Shown here: piece after piece, positions 53,080 to 60,966 of the stretch | Layout of the letters: each line of letters starts with the position of its first letter | Position numbering within the stretch: the first letter of the stretch is position 1 | Origin: Arthrobacter dokdonellae | GTDB taxonomy: Bacteria; Actinomycetota; Actinomycetes; Actinomycetales; Micrococcaceae | Direction of reading: 5' to 3' | DNA: 64,000 nt | Assembly: GCF_003268655.1 (NCBI RefSeq) | Contig: NZ_CP029642.1 | Coordinates: 3,162,001-3,226,000 of the forward strand | Notes under the pieces: generated by a model | The model's database searches: none | Seen by the model: only the letters and a program-made list of their open reading frames with translations | Told to the model about the DNA's origin: nothing | Translations under genes and position numbers: made by a program

Positions 53080-53139
53080 ATGACGAAGCGGACTTATGAG
53101 GCTGATTTATCGGGATCAATTCGCCGTTTCGTCATCCTG
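53080..53139. repeat. 60-bp palindromic repeat, copy B
   Basis: Same orientation as copy A at 51639, about 54 of 60 positions equal, again with inverted ends (ATGACGAAGCGG and CCGTTTCGTCAT). It starts ten bases after the stop of the channel-like gene and may fold as its terminator. Confidence 0.85.
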
Positions 53140-53330
53140 GACGCGAAACTGACCACCGAGCATCGCCGCCCGGGCACGCCGACGGATCATCAGCGCCTAA
53201 ACAGCCCCGCAGGAACGGAGAGTAGCCAAGTTGGCGCGCTTCGCCGACGCCGTCCGCAACGCGCGGCGGAACCCGCCGTCAGCCGCACGCCGAACTCCTG
53301 CATCAGCATGTGTGTGTTCCGGACCTGGGT

Positions 53331-53490
53331 CCACGGCGCGGCAACACGAGAGGCTCAATGCACCTCGCCGCCACGGCGCGGCAACACGAGAGGCTCAATG
53401 CACCTCGCCGCCACGGCGCGGCAACACGAGGGGCTCAATGCACCTCGCCGCCACGGCGCGGCAACACGAGGGGCTCAATGCACCTCGCCG
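53331..53490. repeat. Four 40-bp tandem repeats
   Basis: Units start at 53331, 53371, 53411 and 53451 with CCACGGCGCGGCAACACGAG and end CACCTCGCCG. Units 1-2 have AGGCTC and units 3-4 GGGCTC at the same place. A degenerate fifth copy follows to about 53560. Each unit can fold through GAGG/CCTC and CGGCG/CGCCG pairing. There are no spacers, so it is not a CRISPR array, and no frame through it looks coding. Confidence 0.92.
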
Positions 53491-53571
53491 CCACGGCGTG
53501 GCAACATGACGCGGCAACACGGCGCCGAGAGCCGTCACCGCCACGGCGCGGCCGCGCGATGCCGTCCGCAG

Positions 53572-53838
53572 CTACGAGTTGCGCAGGGATTCTATCAGTT
53601 CCTGCTTGCGCTGTTTGGAGTACCCTTTCAGGCCTAGTTCCTTGGCCTTGCCGCGCAGTTCCTCAACGGTCCAGTCGTCGTAGGAGCCGGCCTTGCCGCC
53701 CTTCCGCCCCACGGCCGCACGCCCCTTTTTGGCGGCGGCGTTGGAGATTCTGGCCGCCTTTCCCTTGGACGCACCGTCGTCACGCAATTCCTCGTATAGT
53801 TCGGGATCCTTCAGACTCGGGTTCTTTTCCCTTGGCAT
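53572..53838 (-). CDS. Small basic protein with Rho-N-like SAP module
   Basis: The protein has 88 residues. The N-terminal half (MPREKNPSLKDPELYEELRD, then KGKAARISNAAAKKGRAAVG) is lysine-rich. The C-terminal 38 residues, YDDWTVEELRGKAKELGLKG and YSKQRKQELIESLRNS, form the helix-extended-helix of Rho N-terminal/SAP domains, which bind nucleic acid. The start has AGGAAC upstream. Close relatives are common in Arthrobacter, typically as DUF7218-type proteins. It may be a nucleoid or RNA-binding protein. Confidence 0.88.
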   Translation of the reverse strand: MPREKNPSLKDPELYEELRDDGASKGKAARISNAAAKKGRAAVGRKGGKAGSYDDWTVEELRGKAKELGLKGYSKQRKQELIESLRNS

Positions 53839-53946
53839 GTTCCTGCCTCTCGCTAACAATTCGGTTCCGGGCACGGCCCGGGTTCGAAAATCCGCTGCCT
53901 CGTCAGCCACACCGGGGCGCAGTGGCACGTCCCCGGCAGTCGGCCA

Positions 53947-54204
53947 TCACAGGCCGGTGTCTTCGGTCGCCTCCGTCCGCCGGACGGTTTCCTGGCCGGC
54001 CCCACGGTCGACGACCTGCCGCCGTGCGGTGGTTGTGCGGCGCCGCCGGAACGTAAAGATAAGTCCCAGCACGAAGACGACGACGCCGGCCCCCATGACG
54101 ATGTTGCCCACCAAGGGGATGTTGATCCAACTGACCTCAATATTGAGTGCAAAACGCAAAATCGCGCCGATCACAAACAACAGGACTCCTGCGCCAATAC
54201 TCAT
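53947..54204 (-). CDS. DUF6458-type small membrane protein
   Basis: This 85-residue protein has two helices, GAGVLLFVIGAILRFALNIE and IVMGAGVVVFVLGLIFTFRR, and a basic, Arg/Thr-rich tail. The opening MSIGAGVLLFVIGAILRFAL is characteristic of DUF6458. GAGGTC precedes the ATG at 54202-54204. Function is unknown. Confidence 0.9.
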   Translation of the reverse strand: MSIGAGVLLFVIGAILRFALNIEVSWINIPLVGNIVMGAGVVVFVLGLIFTFRRRRTTTARRQVVDRGAGQETVRRTEATEDTGL

Positions 54205-54271
54205 GGTGACCTCGTTTCTGTCATTACTGCCTGTACGTCCAACCCTTGCCCAGCATCCCGGATCGCGCAAG

Positions 54272-55516
54272 TCATGTGCGCGCCGCTTCCGGGAAGAGGC
54301 GGCGGCGCAAGGACACCAGGATCCGCTGGACATCAAGTGCGACGGCGGCGCCGGGGCTCAGTGAGGACGCGTCGGCTCCGCTGTGCTTGCCCAGCGCCGA
54401 GGTGAGGCGATCGAGTGACTCGAGGGCGCCGTCGAACATTTCCGGCTGGATGGACCCGTGATCCCACCCCGCCAGCACGTCGGCAACCGCCTGGAGGCAG
54501 TCGCTGATCGGGGCGCACAGCTCGGGTTTGAGGTCGACATCAAAGGGCCCGCCCCAGATGGCGCCGGCCAGCACTTCGGTGAGGTCGCGCACGTGGAAGG
54601 TGACGTTTTCCAGCACGGCCAGGTCATCGAAGCTCTCGGCAACATGGCGGTGGCGGGATCCGCGGTAGGCGCGCGGGTTGGCCTTGTGGCTCTCATGTGC
54701 CCCGTGGACGGCCGCACGAACGTCTGTGACGGTCTCGGACAGGACATGCTGGCGGTCGGCCCAGTCTTCATGTTCAGGCGGCCACTTCTCGCGTAGGGCC
54801 CTGGCGGCATCCTCAAGCTGGCCGATGAGCACGTTGCGACCACGCGAAATGCGCAGCTGCGCGGCGTCCAGCGTCAGGGGCGGGAAGATGGTCACGTTGA
54901 CCAGCAGACCGACCAGCACTCCCAGGCCCATCTGCGCTGCATATCCGAACGAGAACGCGTCAGCATTCCGGCCCCCGATGATCAGCACCAGCAGCGTCGC
55001 GACGGGCACATATTCGCGGCCCGCGCCGAGCTTGGGCACCCCGCCCAGCAGCACGCCCAGCCCCACGGCGATCGATATGGAGACGAGGCTGGGACTGCCC
55101 AGCGCGAGCACCCCCACCGCCAGCACGATGCCCAGCAACAACCCGACGAGGGTCTGCAGCCCAATACGCACCGAACCCATGAACGTCGGATACATGCTGA
55201 CCAGGGCGCCCAACGGGGCGTAGTAGGCGTATTTGTCCGCGGCGCCCGGCATGTGCGAGGCGAGAAACCAGGACAGCCCAACAGCCAGGGCCGTCTTGGC
55301 CGCGAGCAGCACGCGCTGGCCGGCCACCGAGGACTTCACCCAGGTCAGCAGCGCTCCCGCCCTGGACTTGGCGCTCACGGGCGGGGCCTTGCGTGAGGGA
55401 CCGCCCGCGGCACGGCCTGGCACGGAAGGCCCTGACGCGGCGCTGCCTGGCACGGCGGGCCCTGGACTTCCGCCACGAATCCTGCTTGCATGGTGCCTCC
55501 GAATGGGTAAGCTCAC
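54272..55516 (-). CDS. FUSC-family membrane protein (aromatic-acid-exporter-like)
   Basis: This encodes 414 residues from a GTG behind AAGGAAG. After a 50-residue Pro/Gly/Ser-rich N-terminus, six helices occupy about 65-210: VLLAAKTALAVGLSWFLASH, YYAPLGALVSMYPTFMGSVR, LQTLVGLLLGIVLAVGVLAL and YAAQMGLGVLVGLLVNVTIF. A helical cytosolic part with ISRGRNVLIGQLEDAARALR follows. This is half of the AaeB/FUSC arrangement. It may export aromatic carboxylates; no partner subunit is adjacent. Confidence 0.9.
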   Translation of the reverse strand: MSLPIRRHHASRIRGGSPGPAVPGSAASGPSVPGRAAGGPSRKAPPVSAKSRAGALLTWVKSSVAGQRVLLAAKTALAVGLSWFLASHMPGAADKYAYYAPLGALVSMYPTFMGSVRIGLQTLVGLLLGIVLAVGVLALGSPSLVSISIAVGLGVLLGGVPKLGAGREYVPVATLLVLIIGGRNADAFSFGYAAQMGLGVLVGLLVNVTIFPPLTLDAAQLRISRGRNVLIGQLEDAARALREKWPPEHEDWADRQHVLSETVTDVRAAVHGAHESHKANPRAYRGSRHRHVAESFDDLAVLENVTFHVRDLTEVLAGAIWGGPFDVDLKPELCAPISDCLQAVADVLAGWDHGSIQPEMFDGALESLDRLTSALGKHSGADASSLSPGAAVALDVQRILVSLRRRLFPEAART

Positions 55517-55958
55517 CGGTCTTCCTTCAGCCGCGGGCCCGACGCAGTCAGGTCAGCACGGCCCGGGGGTCCTACCAACCATGAACGCCCCCAGGCTGTT
55601 CCGTCAATGCCAGTCCCCTGACATTACGAGGGCTTCGGCGCGTCGTTTCCGCGCCGTGTGACGCGGTGCGGCTTCACACGGGCGCCAACCCCCGGATCAA
55701 GTCGAGCACATAAGCGCCCATGCGCAGAACCCGCGCTCGGTTGGGCACACCTGCAACCTGCTGTGCTGACATGCGCCGGACCGCTCGTGGAATCCCGCGC
55801 CTGAGTGAACTGACCGCGCACTTGCGCCGGACCGGTGCGGGATCCCCCGCGTAAAGTGCCTGCGTAATGTGGCGCGCCCGTCGCGCACCCCGGCCCTGAC
55901 CCCGGCTCTGACGCCCCGCCCTGACAAGCTCGGCAACCGGTGGCGGTAGGATGCCCAA
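55517..55958. other. 442-bp intergenic region
   Basis: It lies between the diverging FUSC and DinB-like genes. GCGCCGGACCG occurs at about 55771 and 55824, each followed by a related GGGATCCC-like stretch, an imperfect direct repeat. I see no gene. Confidence 0.4.
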
Positions 55959-56537
55959 ATGGCTGACTCTGACATGAAAACAGTGTTGCACCGCTACCTC
56001 GACGCCGCCCGCGAGGCCATCCTGTGGAAGTTGGACGGGCTGGACGAATACGAGATCCGCCGCCCGCTCACCCCCACCGGTACCAACCTGCTTGGGCTGG
56101 TCAAGCACCTGGCCGGCTGCGAGCTGGACTATTTCGGCGACGTGTTTGGCCGTACGCCGGACATCGTCCGGCCTCGGGCGGACGACGACGACAATGCCGA
56201 CATGTGGGCCGCACCCGGTGAATCGCGCGAGTTCATCACGGGCCTGTATCGCCAGGCCTGCGAACACGCCGACGCCACGATCGGAGCACTGCCGCTGGGC
56301 GCCGCCGGTAAGGTGCCGTGGTGGACACCCGGGCGCCAGGAGGTCACCCTGCACCAGATCCTTGTCCACATGATCGCTGAATCGCACCGGCACGCGGGCC
56401 ACGCGGACATTGTCCGCGAGCTCATTGACGGAACGGTCGGCCTGCGCCGGGGCAATGAGAACCTGCCCGCCCAGGACGAAAGCTCGTGGGAGGCATACCG
56501 CAGCCAGCTTGAGAAGGTGGCCCGGGAAGCGCACTGA
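55959..56537 (+). CDS. DinB/DUF664-family protein
   Basis: This 192-residue four-helix-bundle protein has LLGLVKHLAGCELDYFGDVF and LHQILVHMIAESHRHAGHAD. The three His of KHLAG and ESHRHAGH stand where the family binds a metal (one His in helix 2, two in helix 4). Some relatives are mycothiol- or bacillithiol-dependent transferases. An AGGATG site precedes the ATG. Its partner thiol and substrate are unknown. Confidence 0.92.
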   Translation: MADSDMKTVLHRYLDAAREAILWKLDGLDEYEIRRPLTPTGTNLLGLVKHLAGCELDYFGDVFGRTPDIVRPRADDDDNADMWAAPGESREFITGLYRQACEHADATIGALPLGAAGKVPWWTPGRQEVTLHQILVHMIAESHRHAGHADIVRELIDGTVGLRRGNENLPAQDESSWEAYRSQLEKVAREAH

Positions 56538-56614
56538 CGGGCCGGCGTCGGCGACCCGCAGGAAGATCGAGCCGCCAAACGCATCCGAGGCGCGGCACAT
56601 GCCGCCTGAAGGAC

Positions 56615-57538
56615 TCAGAGGCCCCGCATCCTGTTGGCGAGGCGGCGCAGGCGCTGTCGCCTGAACGCGGCCCTACAGGGTCCGTTGAAGATGATGAAAT
56701 CGTCAAAGACATGCGCACCGGGGCGGGACGCCACGGCATGCGCGGCAGCGCACACCTCGGCGAGCTGATCCACAGACATGTGAACCGGCGGTTCGTCCGG
56801 CTGGTACAAGGTGCCCGCGGGATAGTCACGGCCGCGGCGGGCGGTCATCTCGATGTGGGAGCCCAGAACGGAGCCGACCCGCCGCGCACGGGCCACGGCC
56901 ACCATCCGGTCCAGGCTTGCCGTAAAGGCCGTCATGTCTTCGACGTAGAGCCGGCCGCGGCAGATGGTGTCCCCCGTCAGCAGCCAGCCGGTCCACGGAT
57001 CGAACACGGTGATGGCCGCGTCCTGGTGGCCGGGCGTGTGGATGGCTTCGAGCACCCGGCCGCCCAGGTCGACGCGCACAGGCCCGCCGTCGTCGTCGAA
57101 CCCAAAGAAAGCCCGCACGGCCGCCACGCCCGCGCCGACCAACTCGGTGTCCGGCCGGTCCGCGAACTGGCCGTCCCCGGCGATGTGGTCGCCGTGTCCG
57201 TGGGTGTGGGCAACCAGCAGCCCGTAGCCGGGCGTGGGATGCGCGGCGAGCCAGCCGGTCATGATCGAGTCCATCGTTGCGCGAAGCGGGAACTGCGCCG
57301 GATCGGCGGTGGCACCGGTGTCCAGCAGCAAGGCCCGGCTGTTGCCGAACAGCAGGTAAAGGAACGGCGCCTCGAAGCTGGTCGCCTTGCTTTGGCGCAG
57401 GATGAAGCTGTGGTCGTCGTGCCGGTGGACCTGGATCAGCGGCTCGCCGGCTGCGGCCCGGCGCCGGCTGCCGTGGATCCAGTCGACGTCGAGGTTGGGC
57501 CTGACGGGCGCGCCGGACAGAAAGTCGACGGCGGCTAT
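56615..57538 (-). CDS. MBL-fold metallo-hydrolase, apparent ATA start
   Basis: The conserved core has the zinc motif VAHTHGHGDHIAGDGQF, then AIHTPGHQDAAITVFD, LLTGDTICRGRLYVEDM and GSHIEM. Sequence of the usual kind continues upstream (HSFILRQSKATSFEAPFLYL, then LFGNSRALLLDTGATADP) to about 57538. In these 69 codons there is no ATG, GTG or TTG before the TTG at 57331. ATA at 57536-57538 fits as a start: it follows GAAGGG by nine bases and overlaps the upstream stop as ATAG. That gives 307 residues. Confidence 0.85.
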   Translation of the reverse strand: MAAVDFLSGAPVRPNLDVDWIHGSRRRAAAGEPLIQVHRHDDHSFILRQSKATSFEAPFLYLLFGNSRALLLDTGATADPAQFPLRATMDSIMTGWLAAHPTPGYGLLVAHTHGHGDHIAGDGQFADRPDTELVGAGVAAVRAFFGFDDDGGPVRVDLGGRVLEAIHTPGHQDAAITVFDPWTGWLLTGDTICRGRLYVEDMTAFTASLDRMVAVARARRVGSVLGSHIEMTARRGRDYPAGTLYQPDEPPVHMSVDQLAEVCAAAHAVASRPGAHVFDDFIIFNGPCRAAFRRQRLRRLANRMRGL

Positions 57539-57777
57539 TGCCGGTACCCTTCAACTTCGTCGGCCGGGCGCAGCTGGGCGTCGTTGGGGTTTTCACCGGC
57601 GCGCATCCTCGCCTGGCGCTGGCGCAGCAGGTCCCAGCACTGGTCCAGCTGGACCTCAATGGCCCGCAACTGGGCAGCCCTTGCGGGCAGTTTCGCCTGG
57701 TCCGGGGCGGAGTCCCGCAGTTCCTGTTCCTCCTTGACCAGTTCCTCGATCCTGTGGTGCACCTGGTTGTTGTCCAT
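57535..57777 (-). CDS. DUF2630 protein
   Basis: This 80-residue protein opens MDNNQVHHRIEELVKEEQEL and ends LRPADEVEGYRQ, the DUF2630 pattern. It is a helical, probably coiled-coil protein with an AQLRAIEVQLDQCWDLLRQR core. AGGGAG precedes the ATG. It is the first gene of a pair with the metallo-hydrolase and its TAG overlaps that gene's ATA. Function unknown. Confidence 0.93.
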   Translation of the reverse strand: MDNNQVHHRIEELVKEEQELRDSAPDQAKLPARAAQLRAIEVQLDQCWDLLRQRQARMRAGENPNDAQLRPADEVEGYRQ

Positions 57778-57941
57778 GCCGCATCTCCCTGCCGTTTTCG
57801 TGCTTCGCTTGGGCTGTCCAGACTTACGCTAGTGCCCTTTCGCCCCGGCGGCGAGGAGCGCGTGCACCTCCAGCATGTCCGGGTCCGGACGCCCGAAGCG
57901 GACATCGCGTGCCTCATGAAAAATGCACGCTAAATCAATTC

Positions 57942-57970
57942 TTGACACGCCACCCGGCCCGGAGGATTGT
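57942..57970 (+). promoter_or_regulatory. Candidate promoter of the protease gene
   Basis: TTGACA at 57942-57947 is followed after 17 bases by GATTGT at 57965-57970. The start codon lies 68 bases on. An inverted TGTCAA overlaps the -10, so a regulator may bind there. Confidence 0.4.
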
Positions 57971-58037
57971 CAATTTCAACCATGTCGTTTGGGGGCCCGA
58001 GTGGCCGCGGCATGGCGGTGAAGGAGGAACCACGATC

Positions 58038-58802
58038 ATGGCCAGAACCAACGCCCGGTACGGATGGGTCCCGGACCTGCCCGACCAGCGCGATTTTCAT
58101 TTCGCGGCGACGGCGGCCGTGCAGGCAAGCCTGCCGCCCGCCGTCGACCTCACACCCCAGTGCCCACCGGTCTACGACCAGGGGCAGCTGGGCTCCTGTA
58201 CCGGCAACGGCGTGGCCGGTGTGCTCCAGTTTGACGCCCTCAAAGAGGGTCTGGCGGACACGTCCGCGCCGTCGCGCCTGTTCATCTACTACAACGAGCG
58301 CGTCATCGAGGGAACGGTGAAGTCCGACTCCGGCGCACAGATCCGCGACGGCATCAAGTCGGTTGCCAAGACAGGCGTCTGCGACGAATCCCTGTGGCCC
58401 TATGACATCGCCAAGTTCGCCGCCAAGCCCACGGCCGCCTGCTACAAGGCGGCGAAGAGCCAGCGCGCCATCGTGTATTCACGTGTCGGCCAGACGCTCA
58501 GCCAGCTCAAGGGGTGCCTGGCCTCCGGCTATCCCGTCGTGTTTGGCTTCACCGTCTACGACAGTTTTGAAAGCGATGAGGTGGCCAAGACCGGCACCGT
58601 CCCGATGCCCGCAGCGGGCGAGGCGGTCCTGGGCGGGCACTGCGTGGTGGCGGTCGGCTACGACGACGCCGACCAGCGATTCACCATCCGCAACTCCTGG
58701 GGTGAAGGCTGGGGGAAGGCGGGCTACGCCACCATGCCTTACGCCTACCTCCTGAGCACGTCGCTGGCCAACGACTTTTGGACGGTGAAGTCCACGTCAT
58801 AG
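58038..58802 (+). CDS. Papain-family (C1A) cysteine peptidase without propeptide
   Basis: This encodes 254 residues from the ATG at 58038, with AAGGAGG upstream. PVYDQGQLGSCTGNGVAGVL contains the oxyanion Gln and the catalytic Cys. LGGHCVVAVGYDDADQRFTI supplies the His, and IRNSWGEGWGKAGYATMPYA the Asn. No signal peptide or inhibitory propeptide precedes the catalytic domain; only a 40-residue N-terminus (RYGWVPDLPDQRDFHF) does. Such bacterial C1A proteins are cytosolic and may process proteins or act as toxins or defence effectors. No inhibitor gene is adjacent. Confidence 0.92.
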   Translation: MARTNARYGWVPDLPDQRDFHFAATAAVQASLPPAVDLTPQCPPVYDQGQLGSCTGNGVAGVLQFDALKEGLADTSAPSRLFIYYNERVIEGTVKSDSGAQIRDGIKSVAKTGVCDESLWPYDIAKFAAKPTAACYKAAKSQRAIVYSRVGQTLSQLKGCLASGYPVVFGFTVYDSFESDEVAKTGTVPMPAAGEAVLGGHCVVAVGYDDADQRFTIRNSWGEGWGKAGYATMPYAYLLSTSLANDFWTVKSTS

Positions 58803-58903
58803 ACACGCCGTGCCGCGCGTTTTCCGAGCAGCAGGAACCGCCGGGCGGAGGGTCGGGTCCGTGCGGGTCAACTCTGGAAAACTCCGGCAGGGGCAGTTCA
58901 CAC

Positions 58904-59443
58904 ATGCCGCCCGCCAGTCGTCAAGGACGTCCAGGGAGGCAGGCGAACGCGCGCGATGAAGGCCTCGCGTTCGCCGACGAAGGCGTCGCCACGGTGCCCA
59001 TGGGAGGTGCGACGATCATTGCCAGGCATTTGGAACTGCTGGGACCCGCCGGGCTCGGCCTTGGCGTGGCCGGCCTCTGTGACACGGGCGACGAACGCTA
59101 CTTCATGCGCGGCCTGGTGCGGGCGGGCCCAGGACCCTGCGCCAACCGCACCGAGCTGCGGTGCCACGGTTTTTTCGTTTGCGTCGCGGACCTCGAGGAC
59201 GAGCTGACCCGCGCCCTCGGCGCGGACGCCGTCGCGCGGATTGTCGACGCCCGCGGCGACCTGCGGTCATTTCGTCTGTTCCAGAACCAGCCGGCCCAGC
59301 GGGAGCGGGCCGTGGAGCGCCAGCTGCGGCGCTTCATGGGCACGCACAGCGGCCGCAAGATCAGCTATGGCCGCTACCTTGTCGACGGACTGGACCTGGA
59401 CTACGTGCCGGCGCCCCTCGACGGCCTGCTCTCCCAGCTCTGA
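58904..59443 (+). pseudogene. TOPRIM (OLD-like) nucleotidyltransferase/hydrolase, N-terminally truncated
   Basis: From residue 25 on, the product matches the stand-alone TOPRIM proteins common in actinobacteria: GVATVPMGGATIIARHLELL, GLGVAGLCDTGDERYFMRGL, GFFVCVADLEDELTRALGAD, SFRLFQNQPAQRERAVERQL and RRFMGTHSGRKISYGRYLVD. Missing is the first beta strand with the catalytic Glu (the family's VEGxSD motif). In its place is a basic stretch SRQGRPGRQANARDEG without homology. The gene is probably inactive. An alternative is an unannotated frameshift between 58900 and 58960. Confidence 0.7.
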
Positions 59444-59450
59444 CGCGCCC

Positions 59451-59473
59451 CGGGCCGGACGAATTCAGGCCCG
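59451..59473. terminator. Hairpin after the TOPRIM gene
   Basis: CGGGCC at 59451-59456 pairs with GGCCCG at 59468-59473 across an 11-base loop, eight bases after the stop. The stem is short and there is no T-run. Confidence 0.4.
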
Positions 59474-59506
59474 TGGTCTGTGGTGCCTCCAGGTGGATCT
59501 GCCTAG

Positions 59507-60914
59507 TACTACAGTCGCGTTTATTTTCTGGCCGTGTCGGCGGTTTAATCGGACTTTGGCCCGGAATCCTGTTAATCATGGTGGGTGGGCGATGATATTT
59601 GGGTGGCAGAGATACAGGAATGGGCTGATGGCCTGGAGGAAATCCGGGAGCTGATCGGGGGTGAGTTCGCCCGGACGGAGCCGCGGAACAACGCCGTCAG
59701 CTACATCCGCGGCCTGCTGTCGGATGAGGAGCGGAAGAACTCCTGGACCCTGTCCGAACGTGCCGGACAAGGCACGCCGGATGGGATGCAGCGTCTGCTC
59801 TCGACCACGGACTGGGACCCGGACAAGGTCCGGGACGCCTTGGTCGGTTACGTGAAAAAGCATCTGGGGGACCCGAAGGGGATCCTGGCGATCGACGAGA
59901 CCGGTTTCCTGAAGAAGGGGACCGCATCGGCAGGGGTGGCCCGCCAGTACTCGGGCACCGCGGGGCGGGTGGAGAACTGCCAGCTCGGGGTGTTCCTGTC
60001 CTATGCGACACCGGCGGGCCGGACGTTCCTGGACCGGGAACTCTACCTGCCCAAGGCATGGATGGATGACGCTGCCCGGTGCAAGCGCGCCGGCATCCCG
60101 GAAGGCCGGGTGATGGCGACCAAGCCCGTGCTGGCCGCCGACATGATCGAACGCGCCCTGGATGCCGGGATCGAGGCCGAATGGCTTACCGGGGACGCGG
60201 TCTACGGACAGCACGCCGGGCTGCGCCGCCGTCTGGAAGACCGGGGCCTGCACTATGTCATGGCCGTGCCCATGAACCAGCGCGCCATCGCCCGGGCCCG
60301 TGGCTCGGTGGGCGGGGAGGGCCGGGCCGATGAGCTCTTCGCCGCCCTGGACAGGCGCGCCTGGCGCACCCGCACCGCCGGCGCCGGGACCAAGGGCGAC
60401 CGGCTGTATTCCTGGGCCAGGATCCGCATCAACGGCCCCGCCGAAACCGGCGAGCACTGGCTGCTGGCCCGCCGCTCCCTCAAGGATCCCACGGGCCTGG
60501 CCTACTTCATCTGCTTTACGCCCGAGCGCGTCACCCTGGCCGAGTTGGCCCGGGTCGCCGGGGCCCGCTGGGCCATCGAGGAAACCTTCCAAACCTCCAA
60601 GGGCGAAACGGGCCTGGACCACTACCAGGTGCGCCAATACACCGGCTGGTACCGGCACATCACGCTCTCCATGTTCGCCCACGCCTTCCTGAGCGTCATC
60701 CGCTCTAAAAAGGGGGCCCGCAGCCAGGCGCCGAGCACCTGGTAAGACTCTCCCTGCCCGAAATCAGGCACCTCATCACCCGCATCATCTGGCACCGGGA
60801 ACCGGACCCACACCACGTAATCCGCTGCTCACTCTGGCGACGGCGACACCAATACCACGCCCAACAATTCCACTACAAAGCCCGCGGCCACACCCCACAA
60901 ACGCGACTGTAGTA
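59507..60914 (+). mobile_element. IS701-family insertion sequence, complete ends
   Basis: The element is 1,408 bp long. Its ends are the 16-bp inverted repeat TACTACAGTCGCGTTT (59507-59522) and its exact complement (60899-60914). Both sides carry CTAG (59503-59506 and 60915-60918), a 4-bp target duplication that fits the YTAR preference of this family. Identical ends and duplication point to a recent insertion. It lies between the broken TOPRIM gene and the isochorismatase-type gene, 52 bases before the latter's ATG. Confidence 0.93.
59585..60745 (+). CDS. IS701-family transposase
   Basis: This 386-residue DDE transposase starts at a GTG. First Asp: GDPKGILAIDETGFLKKGTA. Second Asp: GIEAEWLTGDAVYGQHAGLR. 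Glu: ARWAIEETFQTSKGETGLDH. The zero frame ends at TAA 60745. The family's C-terminal tail continues in the -1 frame (EHLVRLSLPEIRHLITRIIW, then WRRRHQYHAQQFHYK) to a TAG at 60910-60912 inside the right inverted repeat. Between them lies TCT-AAA-AAG-GGG-GCC at about 60702-60716. Either a -1 slip on this run makes the full protein, or the gene carries a frameshift. Confidence 0.92.
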   Translation: MGDDIWVAEIQEWADGLEEIRELIGGEFARTEPRNNAVSYIRGLLSDEERKNSWTLSERAGQGTPDGMQRLLSTTDWDPDKVRDALVGYVKKHLGDPKGILAIDETGFLKKGTASAGVARQYSGTAGRVENCQLGVFLSYATPAGRTFLDRELYLPKAWMDDAARCKRAGIPEGRVMATKPVLAADMIERALDAGIEAEWLTGDAVYGQHAGLRRRLEDRGLHYVMAVPMNQRAIARARGSVGGEGRADELFAALDRRAWRTRTAGAGTKGDRLYSWARIRINGPAETGEHWLLARRSLKDPTGLAYFICFTPERVTLAELARVAGARWAIEETFQTSKGETGLDHYQVRQYTGWYRHITLSMFAHAFLSVIRSKKGARSQAPSTW

Positions 60915-60966
60915 CTAGGCTGGGACGTGGAACAAAACCTCACCTCGCGAGCAAGGGAGAGCCATC

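Noticed and set aside
53331..53490. CRISPR array
   Set aside because: The 40-bp units are contiguous with no unique spacers and there are no cas genes.
52897..53637. Repeat-containing plus-strand frames across the 40-bp array
   Set aside because: The unit length is not a multiple of three, so the frame changes in every copy; no coding bias.
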